A DNA stretch of 64,000 nucleotides from the NCBI GenBank assembly GCA_049487715.1, contig CP150583.1, forward strand, positions 186,001 to 250,000. The letters run 5' to 3'. Made by a program: the position numbers and the translations under genes. Positions 51,919 through 61,342 of this stretch are shown here, piece by piece. The first letter of the stretch is position 1, and each line of letters starts with the position of its first letter. Below the pieces are notes generated by a model. That model did no database searches. It had not been told where the DNA came from and saw nothing but the letters and a program-made list of their open reading frames with translations. This stretch comes from Pycnococcus provasolii (taxonomy: Eukaryota; Chlorophyta; Pseudoscourfieldiophyceae; Pseudoscourfieldiales).

Positions 51919-54633
51919 ATGGCGCTGCGCACCTTGGCCTTCGCCCTGGCCGCGTCGTCGCCGTGCGTGCTCGGCCAGGCACAAGAGGCGGGAAGCGCCG
52001 CCTTGTCGGCGCCGTCACTCACCCTAAGCCACAGCGCGGATGAGGGCGTCTTGATAGCAAAACTTAACACGCCGCAAGCAACCTCCGCGAAGTTAGCGCT
52101 CAAGCCGTACAGCGGAGGAAACCAAAACGTAGCCACGGCAGTTGTTGTTACGCAGTGCGGCGCCGGCGGCGACGGCGCTGCAGGAGAGCCGTGCGAAGGG
52201 GAGGCGTCTTTCGGTGGGGTGGATGCGGACGACTCGTTAAAGCTGCAGAGGGGAACCATGTACACTGTCACGGCAACCGTGGGCGAAGACGAAACGTCGG
52301 TGCTCAGTGCGACGGCATCTATCCCAGCTGGGGATGACGAAACACCGAAACCGTCCGTGCAAACACCAATCGTTAAGGGCGTTACGCCGAGCGGAGATGC
52401 GGTGCACGTGTCAGCCGCGGCGGGCGACGAGATGCACGCTTCAGTCACCGCTGGACTCTTCCAGCCGAGCGCCAAGCCAACCGTGGAGCAGGTGGCACGT
52501 GGTATCTGCGGTGCAACCGCAAACGCCAAGCCGAACGAGGCGATGCGTTTGCCTTTGCACCAGCCGGTGGGAGAAAAGGGAGAGAGGGCAGCAGCCACGA
52601 ACGCCGCGTCGCTTGGATGCTGCTTGCCAGGCAAGCCTTGCGCGGCGTTTGCCGTCGCCCTTGACGCGAACAAAAACCCTATCGGCGACGTGCGTCGCGC
52701 GGACGGCAGCTTTTTCTACCCTCGCAGCAAACAGCACGGCGCCCTGCCGATCGTTGACAACGTGGAGGCGGTGGACATCGATGAAACTGGCATGGTCGTG
52801 GGCATCATGCCACGCGTGCCGGCGGACGTCGCCTTCGTCGTCTGCCACCAGCAGGACGCGCATGGCACCGCGCCACAGGAGGTGCGAGCCGGGCGTTGCG
52901 CGCGAAGCCAAAAGGCTGTGGCGAGGGGCGTGATGCGTGTGCCGCCGACGGACGCAGGAGCGCACGCCTTCGCGACGGCGCGCGTCGACATGCCGCTCAA
53001 GGGATGGGCGAAGCGTTCGCCGGTGCAGGTGGTTGCCGTGCCCGCCAAGGCACCGAAGACTGGCGAAGATGCGTGTCCAGGATCCGACGGTGCCGCCGCG
53101 CGTTGCGACGAGCCCGTGCTGATGCCCGCGCCTGTCGTTCTTCGCGACCTGACGCCACCCCTGATTACGGACGTCGTGATGTCCGACGTGGGTGATCACG
53201 CGTTGAAGCTGACGGTGACTCTCGACGAGCCAGGCACCGCATACTACGCGATTGTCGAGCGTGCGCGCCGCAGTGATCCTCCGCTTGACCGCATGCCAAC
53301 GTTCGAGGAGCTGCGTAGTCGTGAGATTCAGGGAGCGGGCAAGGTGCAGTATGGCGCGATCCGCGCTGCGCCTGTGATGCCATTCCACGGCTCTACCGGC
53401 GTGGAAGGTGCGCTGCTTTCAGCATGGCGTGCTCTTGGCGCGTTCCGCCGACGCCTCATGTCGGTGGATGGTGCCGAAGAGACGTCGTCCGGCTCTGCGC
53501 ACGTCTCAGGCCTCACGGAGGGTCACATGCACGACGTCTACGTTGCGGCAGAGGACGAGTTCAAGAATGTGCAGAGGCGCAAGCTCGCAACTCGTCGTGT
53601 GCTCACGAACGACGGTGTCGGACCGGTGATTACGATTACTGGCAATAATCCCGAGACGCTTGAGAGTATGTCAGGCGCGTTCGATGTGACGAACACGGCA
53701 AGTACGGCCTACAACACGTACACGGACGCCGGAGCAACGGCAACTGACACTGGCGACGGTGGATCTACCACCGTGACAGTCACCAACCCAGTGAACCCGG
53801 CGATTCCAGGTAGGTATGAGGTGGTGTACACGTCAGCTGACCAGTACGGCACCACGACCACTGAAACGCGCGTCGTCAACGTGGTGACGACGACCAACGG
53901 ATGGGCGCCTATCATCTACGGCCAGGGCAACCAGCTGAACCACGAATACCCCGGGCGTTTCTACGCGGACTCGTGCTGTGAGTGGCGCAAGCGATGCTTG
54001 GTGACAGACATCTTGTACTTCTGCACCGACGACGAAGTGACGGCGTGCAACGCTATCACGGAAGCGAATCGTGACCCGAAGTGCTTCATGTGCTCTATGT
54101 GCGACGCAAACGGCGGGTCGCCAACGGGCCAGTCGAGCATCGTCCCCGTCACCAACAAACCGGTGACGATGGCGGATTTCCAAAAGGAAGCCTGCCATCC
54201 CAAGCCGGTGTTCGACACTTCACTCAAGACACAGCTCGGAGAGCGTGTGGGCTGGAGCTCGTACCTTGACCCGGACACGCAGTCGTACAGAGGCGCGAAG
54301 GGTAGTCTGGGTGTTGTGGACCAGTTCCGCCGTTTCGGCGCGACGAGTGCGGCAACCATCAACGACATTCCCGCGTGTCCGAACTGCCCGTACATTCAGG
54401 CGCCGAAATTCACGGTGTGCGGAAACATTGAGTATATTTGCACGAAGTTTCAGGATCAGACGACGAAGCAGTGTCTGCCATTGGCGAATCCGGCGGACCT
54501 CAATCCCACGACCGAGGACCAGATTGCAGCTGTTCGGCAGAACATCGGCGCGAAGCAGAAGCACCTGGACGAAAAGCTGCAACGGTTGTTTACGTCATTC
54601 TTCCATGGAAGGAAGTTGCGTAAACTGACCTGA
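51919..54633 (+). CDS. Secreted protein with bacterial-type Ig-like domain
   Basis: The 904-residue protein starts with a signal peptide (about 1-19, ending VLGQA). The middle has beta-rich segments; the part from DLTPPLITDVVMSDVGDHAL resembles a fibronectin or Ig-like fold. Residues about 570-660 match the DUF5011-type Ig-like module of bacterial surface proteins (GPVITITGNNPETLES, then YTDAGATATDTGDGGSTTV, then PGRYEVVYTSADQYG). A cysteine-rich C-terminal region follows (about 670-860), with CCEWRKRC and CFMCSMCDANGG. There is no transmembrane helix, so it should be secreted or wall-bound. Function unknown. ATG at 51919; single exon. Confidence 0.75.
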   Translation: MALRTLAFALAASSPCVLGQAQEAGSAALSAPSLTLSHSADEGVLIAKLNTPQATSAKLALKPYSGGNQNVATAVVVTQCGAGGDGAAGEPCEGEASFGGVDADDSLKLQRGTMYTVTATVGEDETSVLSATASIPAGDDETPKPSVQTPIVKGVTPSGDAVHVSAAAGDEMHASVTAGLFQPSAKPTVEQVARGICGATANAKPNEAMRLPLHQPVGEKGERAAATNAASLGCCLPGKPCAAFAVALDANKNPIGDVRRADGSFFYPRSKQHGALPIVDNVEAVDIDETGMVVGIMPRVPADVAFVVCHQQDAHGTAPQEVRAGRCARSQKAVARGVMRVPPTDAGAHAFATARVDMPLKGWAKRSPVQVVAVPAKAPKTGEDACPGSDGAAARCDEPVLMPAPVVLRDLTPPLITDVVMSDVGDHALKLTVTLDEPGTAYYAIVERARRSDPPLDRMPTFEELRSREIQGAGKVQYGAIRAAPVMPFHGSTGVEGALLSAWRALGAFRRRLMSVDGAEETSSGSAHVSGLTEGHMHDVYVAAEDEFKNVQRRKLATRRVLTNDGVGPVITITGNNPETLESMSGAFDVTNTASTAYNTYTDAGATATDTGDGGSTTVTVTNPVNPAIPGRYEVVYTSADQYGTTTTETRVVNVVTTTNGWAPIIYGQGNQLNHEYPGRFYADSCCEWRKRCLVTDILYFCTDDEVTACNAITEANRDPKCFMCSMCDANGGSPTGQSSIVPVTNKPVTMADFQKEACHPKPVFDTSLKTQLGERVGWSSYLDPDTQSYRGAKGSLGVVDQFRRFGATSAATINDIPACPNCPYIQAPKFTVCGNIEYICTKFQDQTTKQCLPLANPADLNPTTEDQIAAVRQNIGAKQKHLDEKLQRLFTSFFHGRKLRKLT

Positions 54634-54879
54634 GCGTGACGAAAAATGAACGACCCCCCAAACCACGTGGCATGGACGGCGTGCGAGGAGAAGCGATGGA
54701 AGGACGTGCTATAGCGAACGACGATACGGAACATTACGTTTCCAACATGTGAGCCTTCCGACGCGCCGACGACTCGAAAGAGCCGGCGGCGGCGACAGCG
54801 ACGTACTCTCAGTGAGACCGAGAAAACCAGATGGTTTCTTGCAAGGAGGTTGTGTGTGAATCCGCATTTCTTAGTTTGA

Positions 54880-54931
54880 AGGAGTAACGCACCACTTTGT
54901 CTTGTTTTCTATTCATGTGCACTCATTCACC
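54880..54931 (+). repeat. Dispersed 3'-end element, copy D
   Basis: It contains GGAGTAACG, ACTTTGTCTTG, TATTCATGTGCACTCATTCACC. It is shorter and more diverged than copy C but in the same order, about 246 nt after the preceding stop. Confidence 0.55.
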
Positions 54932-55002
54932 CCGTGATGGGCCCTGGTAGAACCTCTAAAAACATTCAGAATCGCATAATCGCCGCGCACAAACGCGCCG
55001 CT

Positions 55003-55091
55003 GAATGGTGAATGTGAACTGGTGGTAACGGACGGCCACGGCCGCCGCTGGGAACCGGACAAAGTAAAACTGCATAACGTTACTGAATGAG
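55003..55091 (-). repeat. Dispersed 3'-end element, copy E
   Basis: Minus strand: CACTCATTCAGTAACG, then TTTTACTTTGTCCGG, then TTCACATTCACCATTCAGCG. It starts about 10 nt after the RABL2 stop, in the sense direction. Confidence 0.7.
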
Positions 55092-55101
55092 TGGTGTTCG
55101 C

Positions 55102-56261
55102 TTATGCACGGTCGCCGCTGAGGAAGTCGTCGCCGTCCTTGGGCGTAATCAGGCTCGCGTCCACCTGGCCGAGCGTGGGGTCCTCGAGCAGCGCCATGAT
55201 TTCGGCGTCGAGTCCCTCCGGCGGCGCCTCCTTCTTCTTCAGGCCGAGGCTCATGGCTGTCTGAAACGCTTTTACGACATTCGTGCCGTCTGAGGCGGAG
55301 ACAAAAAAGAACGGCATCTTGTTCTTTTCGGCGAAGGCAAAGGACTTTGACGTCACCTTGTAGTCGACGTCGATTTTATTCGCGAGAACGACGCAGGGAA
55401 TGTTAGCTTCTGAGTATTCGCGCAGCTCGGATAACCAGCGATCCAACGCTTTGTAAGTGAGTTTTCGCGTGACGTCAAATACGAACATGCACGCATGCGC
55501 GCGGTAGTAATAGCTCGGATGAACCTTCGCGAACTGCTCTTGGCCAGCCTGCGGAAAGTTTTAAGAAAGAAAGGGGGGGGGCGTCAGCTTACCACGCACG
55601 TGCGTGTATGGGTTTTCGGGAGAGCGAGGCTTTGTCTGTCGCTTCGTACCGTGTCCCAGAAGTCGACGTGAATCGCGCGTCCGTCTGGATGTTTCCAGTC
55701 GTGTCTGTAGAGCGTCAGCGCGTACGTGCTGAGTCGGCAAGGCTGATATCCGTTCATGAGAAAACGTTCCACAAGTTTGCTCTTTCCCACAGCCGTATCA
55801 CCAAGTAGAATCACCTTGACGGCATCTTCCGTCGACTCCTAGGAAAGCGAAGGACGTTTTTGGTTTGGTTCACGTCAGTGTCAGAGACATACGTGTTCGT
55901 TTCATTTCACTTCATCTTCACTGGAGCGTGTGAGTGAAGTGTGGATTCCATCTTCACATCAACAACTAAAACGCACAGAATCAGTCACAACGAAAAGCCA
56001 ACGAAATATTTACCAACCAACGCCACGCCAATACCAACCAAGTCAACTCCAAGCCAACACAACACAACACAACACAACACAACACAACACAACACAACAC
56101 AACCAACCCAAAACCCAAAACCAACCAATAAACACCTTAAGCACCAATAAGCACCAATAAGCACCATTAAGCACCAATAAGCACCAACGCACCTTATTGA
56201 CTTCGTCGGCGATGGCGTCGCCGTGGCCTGGAGCGCCCGGCAAGTTGGAGGCGTCCGCCAT
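55102..56261 (-). CDS. RABL2: RABL2 small GTPase (three exons)
   Basis: Exons at 56193-56261, 55650-55838 and 55102-55548 give 234 residues, all phase 0 (donors GTGCGT and GTACGA; acceptors TTTCCTAG and TTCCGCAG). The G1 box reads GDTAVGKSKL, the effector region LSTYALTLYRHDWKHPDGR, the DxxG box spans an exon junction (FWDT joined to AGQEQF), then VLANKIDVD (NKxD) and VSASDGTNVVKAF. These match RABL2, a GTPase of intraflagellar transport and ciliary entry. It lacks C-terminal prenylation cysteines, as RABL2 does. The 354-nt first intron holds an (AACAC)n tract. The gene implies a motile or sensory cilium in this lineage. Confidence 0.93.
56058..56103. repeat. (AACAC)n microsatellite in RABL2 intron 1
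   Basis: About nine tandem copies of the pentamer AACAC, followed by a looser AAGCACCAAT repeat to about 56187. It lies between exons 1 and 2 of RABL2. Confidence 0.9.
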
Positions 56262-56355
56262 GGCGTGTTGTGCAAGGCGACAAAGCCCAAAGCCCAAGGG
56301 GTTCCGGGTGGCAATACAAATTAGCAAAAACTGCAAACCCCTAATCATTTGCTTT

Positions 56356-56386
56356 GGGTTAGGGTTAGGGTTAGGGTTAGGGTTAC
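56356..56386 (+). repeat. Perfect telomere-type TTAGGG array
   Basis: Five tandem TTAGGG-type units. It ends 13 nt from the LRR gene stop and lies 95 nt upstream of the RABL2 start, so it reads CCCTAA on the RABL2 coding strand. Confidence 0.9.
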
Positions 56387-56398
56387 AGTTTTCGCTTG

Positions 56399-57229
56399 TT
56401 AGAGTTCGTCGCCTCGCACTCGTCTTTGAAACGCTCGGTAAGCTCCAAAGGACGAAGGTAGCGTCTCCTCCACGAGGCGCGGGTTCACGCCGAGCCACAA
56501 GTGCGTCAACTTCGCACCAGGTGTCGCGGACGCATCCAAAGGTACCGCGCCCTCGAAGTCGTTGTCCTCCAAAATGACGTGCGTCGCCTCGGACGACGTC
56601 AACAAGTGACGGGGCAAACTTCCCGAAAAACGGTTCGCGTGCAGGTCAACAAACGCGAGCGAGCCCTGCACGCCTTGTGCGCCGAGGCAAGTAGGAAGCG
56701 TTCCGCTCAGACGGTTGCGCCACAGGTACAGCCGCTTGAGTTCACGAAGCTCGCACAGCGACGCACCGACCGTTCCTTGCAGCTGGTTGGCGTGCAAGCC
56801 GAGGTAGTCAACGCGTTTGTGCATGTCACACTCGATTCCGTGCCAGCTGTTGCACCACGGCGCGCTGCTTTCTCGTCGTCCTTCCGCGACGTCGCGGAGC
56901 ACCGCGACGTCCCAGTTGGTGTTGAGAAGCCACGCGTCTCCGTTCGTGTTGACGTACATGTCGAGGAGAGCGCGTGCTTCGTTTGGATATACATCTCTCA
57001 GATAACTCACGTCATGAGGCGAACTCACGTTATAATGTGATGAAGGTAAGGGTCCAGGTTTAAGACCCTTACCCCTTAAAGTGAAAGAAAGCACGCCGAT
57101 TACGACAACGACTATTGCTGTGAAACGACAACGACATGACGGCTTCATAGGGCGCATGCCATGGCATGAATAGTGTGTAGAGTACATAACCTTAAGGGAA
57201 GAAGTTGCAATCTCACTCCTCAAGTTCAT
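56399..57229 (-). CDS. Membrane-anchored leucine-rich repeat protein
   Basis: A plant-type LRR N-terminal cap (EARALLDMYVNTNGDAWLLN) is followed by a WCNSWHGIECD cysteine pair and about four to five LRR units (e.g. RVDYLGLHANQLQGTVGAS, LKRLYLWRNRLSGTLPTCLG, LAFVDLHANRFSGSLPRHL). A hydrophobic helix near the N-terminus (FTAIVVVVIGVLSFTL) suggests a signal anchor. The start is uncertain: in-frame ATGs lie at 57298, 57229, 57187 and 57157; 57229 is chosen because sequence above it is telomere-like. It is probably a cell-surface or endomembrane protein-interaction module. No kinase domain. Confidence 0.75.
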   Translation of the reverse strand: MNLRSEIATSSLKVMYSTHYSCHGMRPMKPSCRCRFTAIVVVVIGVLSFTLRGKGLKPGPLPSSHYNVSSPHDVSYLRDVYPNEARALLDMYVNTNGDAWLLNTNWDVAVLRDVAEGRRESSAPWCNSWHGIECDMHKRVDYLGLHANQLQGTVGASLCELRELKRLYLWRNRLSGTLPTCLGAQGVQGSLAFVDLHANRFSGSLPRHLLTSSEATHVILEDNDFEGAVPLDASATPGAKLTHLWLGVNPRLVEETLPSSFGAYRAFQRRVRGDEL

Positions 57230-57919
57230 AGGGTGGGGGCGTGACGTTAGGGATCGGGGTTCGGGGTTCGGGTTTGGGCCTCCATGTTGCTCTCTCACGA
57301 GCGGCTCGTCAGTGTCAGTCCTTCCGTCCGTTGGTGTTGGTGTGGGACTGTCCCTTTCCTTTCAGACCGTGCGTGGGACCCCACTGTGGGAGAAGCCTGT
57401 GGTCTGTGGACTGTGTGGAGTTTGTCTGCAGTCACCATGGTTACTCTGGACAACCTCGAGGGACCAGCAAGAAACAGGCTCGAGGTTGGCGGTCGAATAG
57501 CTTTGGCGTGCCAGGCCTTAAGGGCAAGTTTTGGCCGCGCTTGCAAGGCGTATGTATTTTACCAAGCTTCCTGAATGAATGAATCCCCAACGATGAACGT
57601 CATTTGCGTCGTCAAAACCCTCAATAATTATTAGTTTCCTTCTGGTGCAGGCCGGCTTACAGTAGTCTCGAGCTCCACGGTACAGTAAATATTCTCTTGT
57701 CGAAAACGTCTTGAGCGAGCTACTCGAGAAGGCGAAGAAAGCTCGAAGAAAGGAAGGTGGTGGTGAGCTCTTATTTCTCTCAGATCGCCATTATTATTAT
57801 TGGGGCCTCACCCATCTTGCCATTGCGCATCTCAAACTCGTTGGCGGTTTGGTGTTTTTGCGTTTTTGGCCAACGCGTTCATCGATCTCTACATAGTCTC
57901 CTGGAGCTTAGCCAATAAT
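57230..57919. other. Divergent spacer with degenerate GGGTTCGG repeat
   Basis: The spacer is 690 nt. At 57241-57282 there is a degenerate telomere-like run (GTTAGGGATCGGGGTTCGGG, then TTTGGG). Frames at 57711-57896 and elsewhere have no family support. Confidence 0.5.
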
Positions 57920-59077
57920 ATGGCCGGCCATATTCTTCCTCGAGGAAGGTTGTCTGGTGGTGGTGGTTGGTCTTATGGCCATGCTCTTGGTCTTATGCTT
58001 GTGATCTTCCTTGTTTTCACGCCCGTTAAGGTTATGGTGAGTGGTGCGCGAATCCTCACGCAAGACGACGGCGGCTCCACTTCAGACGTCTTGGATGTAA
58101 CTCCGGAGGACCCTGAAATCTCCGAAGCGTCCTCCGATCCCGTGCCCACAGAGGTCGTGCAAGCCGCAGACATACTCAACGAGGAAACGCAAACCGTCAA
58201 CAAAGAAAAGCTCGAAGAGGAGATCGAAAAGGGGGAGGACTCCGTCGGCTCGCATACCGAGAAACTCATCGAGATCCACGACGACATGGCAGCGCGCTCG
58301 AAACACAGACGCATCCCGCGCGCAGAACGCGATAACTCGTACTACGGACGCTTCAACGCGCTGTCCGACTCGTACGGAGAATTCGTCAGCGATCACGTCG
58401 AGGATATTGGAAGGCGCGTCATCGACGGGTGGGAGGAAGCGAGCAACTACGTGCTGCGCTCCTCGGGACCGGTGACGAAGGTGAAGGACATGCAAGGCAA
58501 GGAAGGAAAGGAGAAGAAGCGACTCAGCAAGAAGGCGCAGGTACTTGCGGCTGTGCTGCTCGCCGTGCCGCCCGTGGCTGTCGCACTTCCCATGCTCCTG
58601 CTCTGCCGCGCCTACAGGCCAGGCGCCTTCAGCTTGCAGAGGCTCGTGCAGACGCTGCTCGGCGCACTCGCGCTGTGGTTCGTCATGCTTTGCCTGCTCC
58701 AGGAGGTTCTAGGTGTCGAGCCCATGGGCTCGTTCCAGCTCCACCAAGGGCACTCCGCGTACGTCAAGGTGCAGTTCATCTCCATCATCGGCTACCTCCT
58801 CGTTGGAGGGATGCTTATGCTGCAGCTCTTCGCCACTCGCTTCCGCGCCAGCGCCATAACGCAGACGATGCTCTTCTTCGTCGTGATGACGCACTACTAC
58901 GAGAGCGTGTTCCAGCCGGCAGTACACGGCGAGGTTCCAGAGAAGGTGCTCGGCATTCCCACGGGAGCGACGAGCTACGGCATCTACGCCTTCGCGTTCC
59001 TCGGCATGGTTCTGCTCAGCCCGGGCCAGATCGTAAGTGCGGCGGACCGCATGGAGCCCAAGACGTCGACCGAGTAA
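57920..59077 (+). CDS. Multi-pass membrane protein of unknown function
   Basis: The 385-residue protein has one N-terminal membrane helix (about 20-40, GLMLVIFLVFTPVKVMV), an acidic soluble segment rich in E and D (about 50-200), then about four helices (about 205-360, ending ATSYGIYAFAFLGMVLLSP). No family is recognised. Frames reach further upstream without an ATG until 57800, but the context of the ATG at 57920 (ATATGGCCGG) and the position of the first helix favour it. It lies tail-to-tail with the sugar transporter. Confidence 0.6.
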   Translation: MAGHILPRGRLSGGGGWSYGHALGLMLVIFLVFTPVKVMVSGARILTQDDGGSTSDVLDVTPEDPEISEASSDPVPTEVVQAADILNEETQTVNKEKLEEEIEKGEDSVGSHTEKLIEIHDDMAARSKHRRIPRAERDNSYYGRFNALSDSYGEFVSDHVEDIGRRVIDGWEEASNYVLRSSGPVTKVKDMQGKEGKEKKRLSKKAQVLAAVLLAVPPVAVALPMLLLCRAYRPGAFSLQRLVQTLLGALALWFVMLCLLQEVLGVEPMGSFQLHQGHSAYVKVQFISIIGYLLVGGMLMLQLFATRFRASAITQTMLFFVVMTHYYESVFQPAVHGEVPEKVLGIPTGATSYGIYAFAFLGMVLLSPGQIVSAADRMEPKTSTE

Positions 59078-59237
59078 GCTAGAAAGTACGACCAGTACCA
59101 AAAATACCGCATAATATTTTTCCATTGGAGGGTGAGAGATTTCAAATCTAAAAATTGACAGATCTCGAGAGTAAGCAAAATCATTTTATAAGTTTTCTTT
59201 TTTCATTTCAAATACAAGTGTGCGTTCGCTCCGTACG

Positions 59238-60791
59238 TCACCTCGCCGCTAGCTCAACCTCGAGACTCTCCAAACTACGTCCCTTGGTCTCGGGCACGGC
59301 GACGCGAACGAACGCGATCGCGCATAGGCACACGCCGCCGTACAGCCCGAAGGTTGTGGATGGACTGAAAGCAAACAGAACGGGGAAGGTTGCGGCGCAC
59401 GCCATGCCACAGATCCAGTTGATCGCGGCGACGAGACCTGTGGCACCACCGCGCACGTTCTGCGGCATCAATTCGCTCAGCATCAGCCAAGGCACGGGTC
59501 CCATACCTGTGCTGAAACCAACCATGTACAGCATCAAGGCTGCTGCGGTGACGCGTGCCGCGGTAGCGCTCGACGCCTCGGCCGTCGCGGCAATCGCGAA
59601 GCAAGCAGACGCCATCAGCGTGGAACTTGCAAGGAGAAGAGGCCTTCGCCCCATGCGCTCAACGAGCAGCACTCCTGCGAAAGTTGCTAGGACTTGGATC
59701 ACTGCCACGCCGACGGCGACGTCGTTCGCGTCGTGTCCAATGCCTGTGGCGAGAAGAATCTCGCCGGCGAAGAACACCACGGCATTGATTCCAGAGAACT
59801 GCTGCGCGATGCTGAGGCCGATGCCGATGCAGAGCGGCCGCCATGCGTTCGCGAGTCGACGCCAGAGCGGTTGTTCGGTCGACATTCCACCCGTCGACTG
59901 CAGAGACGCCGCGGTGCCATTTGCGACAGCCCCATTCGCATTCGGAGCTGCAGTGCGGGCAAGCACCTGCGCCTCGGCGACAAGGTTCTTCGTGCCAACG
60001 GTTCCCTCGCCTCCGTGGAGTTCCTGCAGCACGCGCGCCGCGTCGGCATCCTTTCCCACCATGTGAAGAAAGCGCGGCGATTCGGGCAGCAGTGCAGCGC
60101 CGGCGAGGAGCAGGATGGTGGGCGGGATCACCCCGCCGACTGCTAGGCGTGCCCACGTGCCTTTATCCTGCTTGTCGTCGGCGCCTGCGGAATAGACGGC
60201 GAGAATACCAATCGTGAGACACAGTTGAAAGCCCGCGCCGCATATGCCGCGCAGACGCGTCGGTGCGAGCTCCGCGATGTACGTCGGTCCAACGGTCGTG
60301 CTTGCTCCACATCCCACTCCAGTGAGCAGCCGACCGAACGTGATCCCTCTGCCAGCGAAAATGGTCCATCCTAGGGAGAAGGCGCAAGCGGCGAGCGCGA
60401 CGGCCCACCTCCTTCCGAACCGATCTGCGCCGTGTCCTGCGGCGAGTGCGCCGCCGAGTGCTCCGAGCGGCAGCATAGCGGCAAGGTTCGCCTCTTCTCC
60501 TGCGTTGTTGATGCGTCCGTCTTCGCGCAGGCTTGGCACAGCTGGACTAGTGTATCCAAGCGCGTATCCCGTCGCGAATGGCAGGACAGCGATTAAAAGC
60601 GGCAAGGCTGTTCGTTTCAACGCGGCGATCTTCGCGGCCGCGGCTGCGTTTCTACTGGGTACCGCAAACTCCGACACTGCTCCAGGACGCCCCCCTTGCT
60701 GCGAGTCTTCATGATACGTGGGGTTAAAAAGCGCCACGGATGCAGGAATCGAAGAGGAGGATACTGATTGGACCGTGGCCGCCCGTCGCAT
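59238..60791 (-). CDS. Major facilitator sugar transporter (SP family)
   Basis: The 517-residue protein has twelve predicted helices and the sugar-porter signatures: GADRFGRRWA after helix 2, PESPRFL after helix 6, QQFSGINAVVFF in helix 7, ERMGRRPLLL after helix 8, PVPWLMLSE in helix 10 and VPETKGRSLE at the end. It most resembles the GLUT8/ERD6-like branch. The cytoplasmic central loop carries an insertion with G, A and T. The start at 60791 (MRRAATVQS) is the first in-frame ATG; a GTG further up is not used. Substrate is likely a hexose. Confidence 0.9.
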   Translation of the reverse strand: MRRAATVQSVSSSSIPASVALFNPTYHEDSQQGGRPGAVSEFAVPSRNAAAAAKIAALKRTALPLLIAVLPFATGYALGYTSPAVPSLREDGRINNAGEEANLAAMLPLGALGGALAAGHGADRFGRRWAVALAACAFSLGWTIFAGRGITFGRLLTGVGCGASTTVGPTYIAELAPTRLRGICGAGFQLCLTIGILAVYSAGADDKQDKGTWARLAVGGVIPPTILLLAGAALLPESPRFLHMVGKDADAARVLQELHGGEGTVGTKNLVAEAQVLARTAAPNANGAVANGTAASLQSTGGMSTEQPLWRRLANAWRPLCIGIGLSIAQQFSGINAVVFFAGEILLATGIGHDANDVAVGVAVIQVLATFAGVLLVERMGRRPLLLASSTLMASACFAIAATAEASSATAARVTAAALMLYMVGFSTGMGPVPWLMLSELMPQNVRGGATGLVAAINWICGMACAATFPVLFAFSPSTTFGLYGGVCLCAIAFVRVAVPETKGRSLESLEVELAAR

Positions 60792-61342
60792 CAAGACGTC
60801 AAGCTCGTCACTTAACGAGCCGGAGACCACCACCGGAACCACCGGATGACGACGCCATGGCTTGAACTTAAATAATCAATAATGTGGTCTTTGAAATCTG
60901 AGGTGATCTGAAATTCGGTCCGTTGTGGTTATTCCGTTGTGGTCAGTCCCGGGAAATGCTTTGGTCGACGGATTAGGTCGGGGAACTGTTTTCACATCCT
61001 CCCGGACTGGTCACAAGCTTGTCTCTGAGACTTCATACCACCTACCTGGTACGTGTTCCTGATTCCTCCCCAGAACGCAGTGGACGCACCCAGTACTGCC
61101 CTTTGGTAAGGGAGAGTTGGAGGGGCCAGCCAACCTGGGTTAGGGTTGTTGGGTTAGGGTTATTGGGTTAGGGTTATTGGGTTAGGGTTATTGGGTTAGG
61201 GTTATCGTAGGCCATTAGGGTTATCGTAGGGTTAGGCCATTCATTAGGGCATATGATTCGCCGCCATTCTTATTATAATCCTGTCGTTGGATCAGAGCCT
61301 CTGTATTATTTATTCAGTACCGTAGGTATTTAACTATTTCGT
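60792..61342. other. Divergent spacer with TTAGGG tandem array
   Basis: The spacer is 551 nt between divergent starts. It holds a 14-nt tandem telomere-like array (61137-61238) ending 105 nt before the ATG at 61343. The other sequence is unremarkable. Confidence 0.55.
61137..61238 (+). repeat. 14-nt tandem repeat of telomere type
   Basis: About five units of GGGTTAGGGTTATT, plus looser copies ending TTATCGTAGGGTTAGGCC. Each unit contains two TTAGGG-like hexamers. Confidence 0.9.

Larger units (their letters stand above)
54634..55101. other. Convergent spacer with an inverted pair of the 3' element
   Basis: The spacer is 468 nt. Copy D (plus, 54880-54931) and copy E (minus, 55003-55091) face each other, repeating the arrangement seen at 7951-8232. 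Confidence 0.55.

Noticed and set aside
51753-52673. Minus-strand 306-codon frame opposite the start of the Ig-like protein
   Set aside because: It is antisense to a gene with a signal peptide and family-supported domains, and has no motif of its own; a GC-rich coding strand leaves such shadows.
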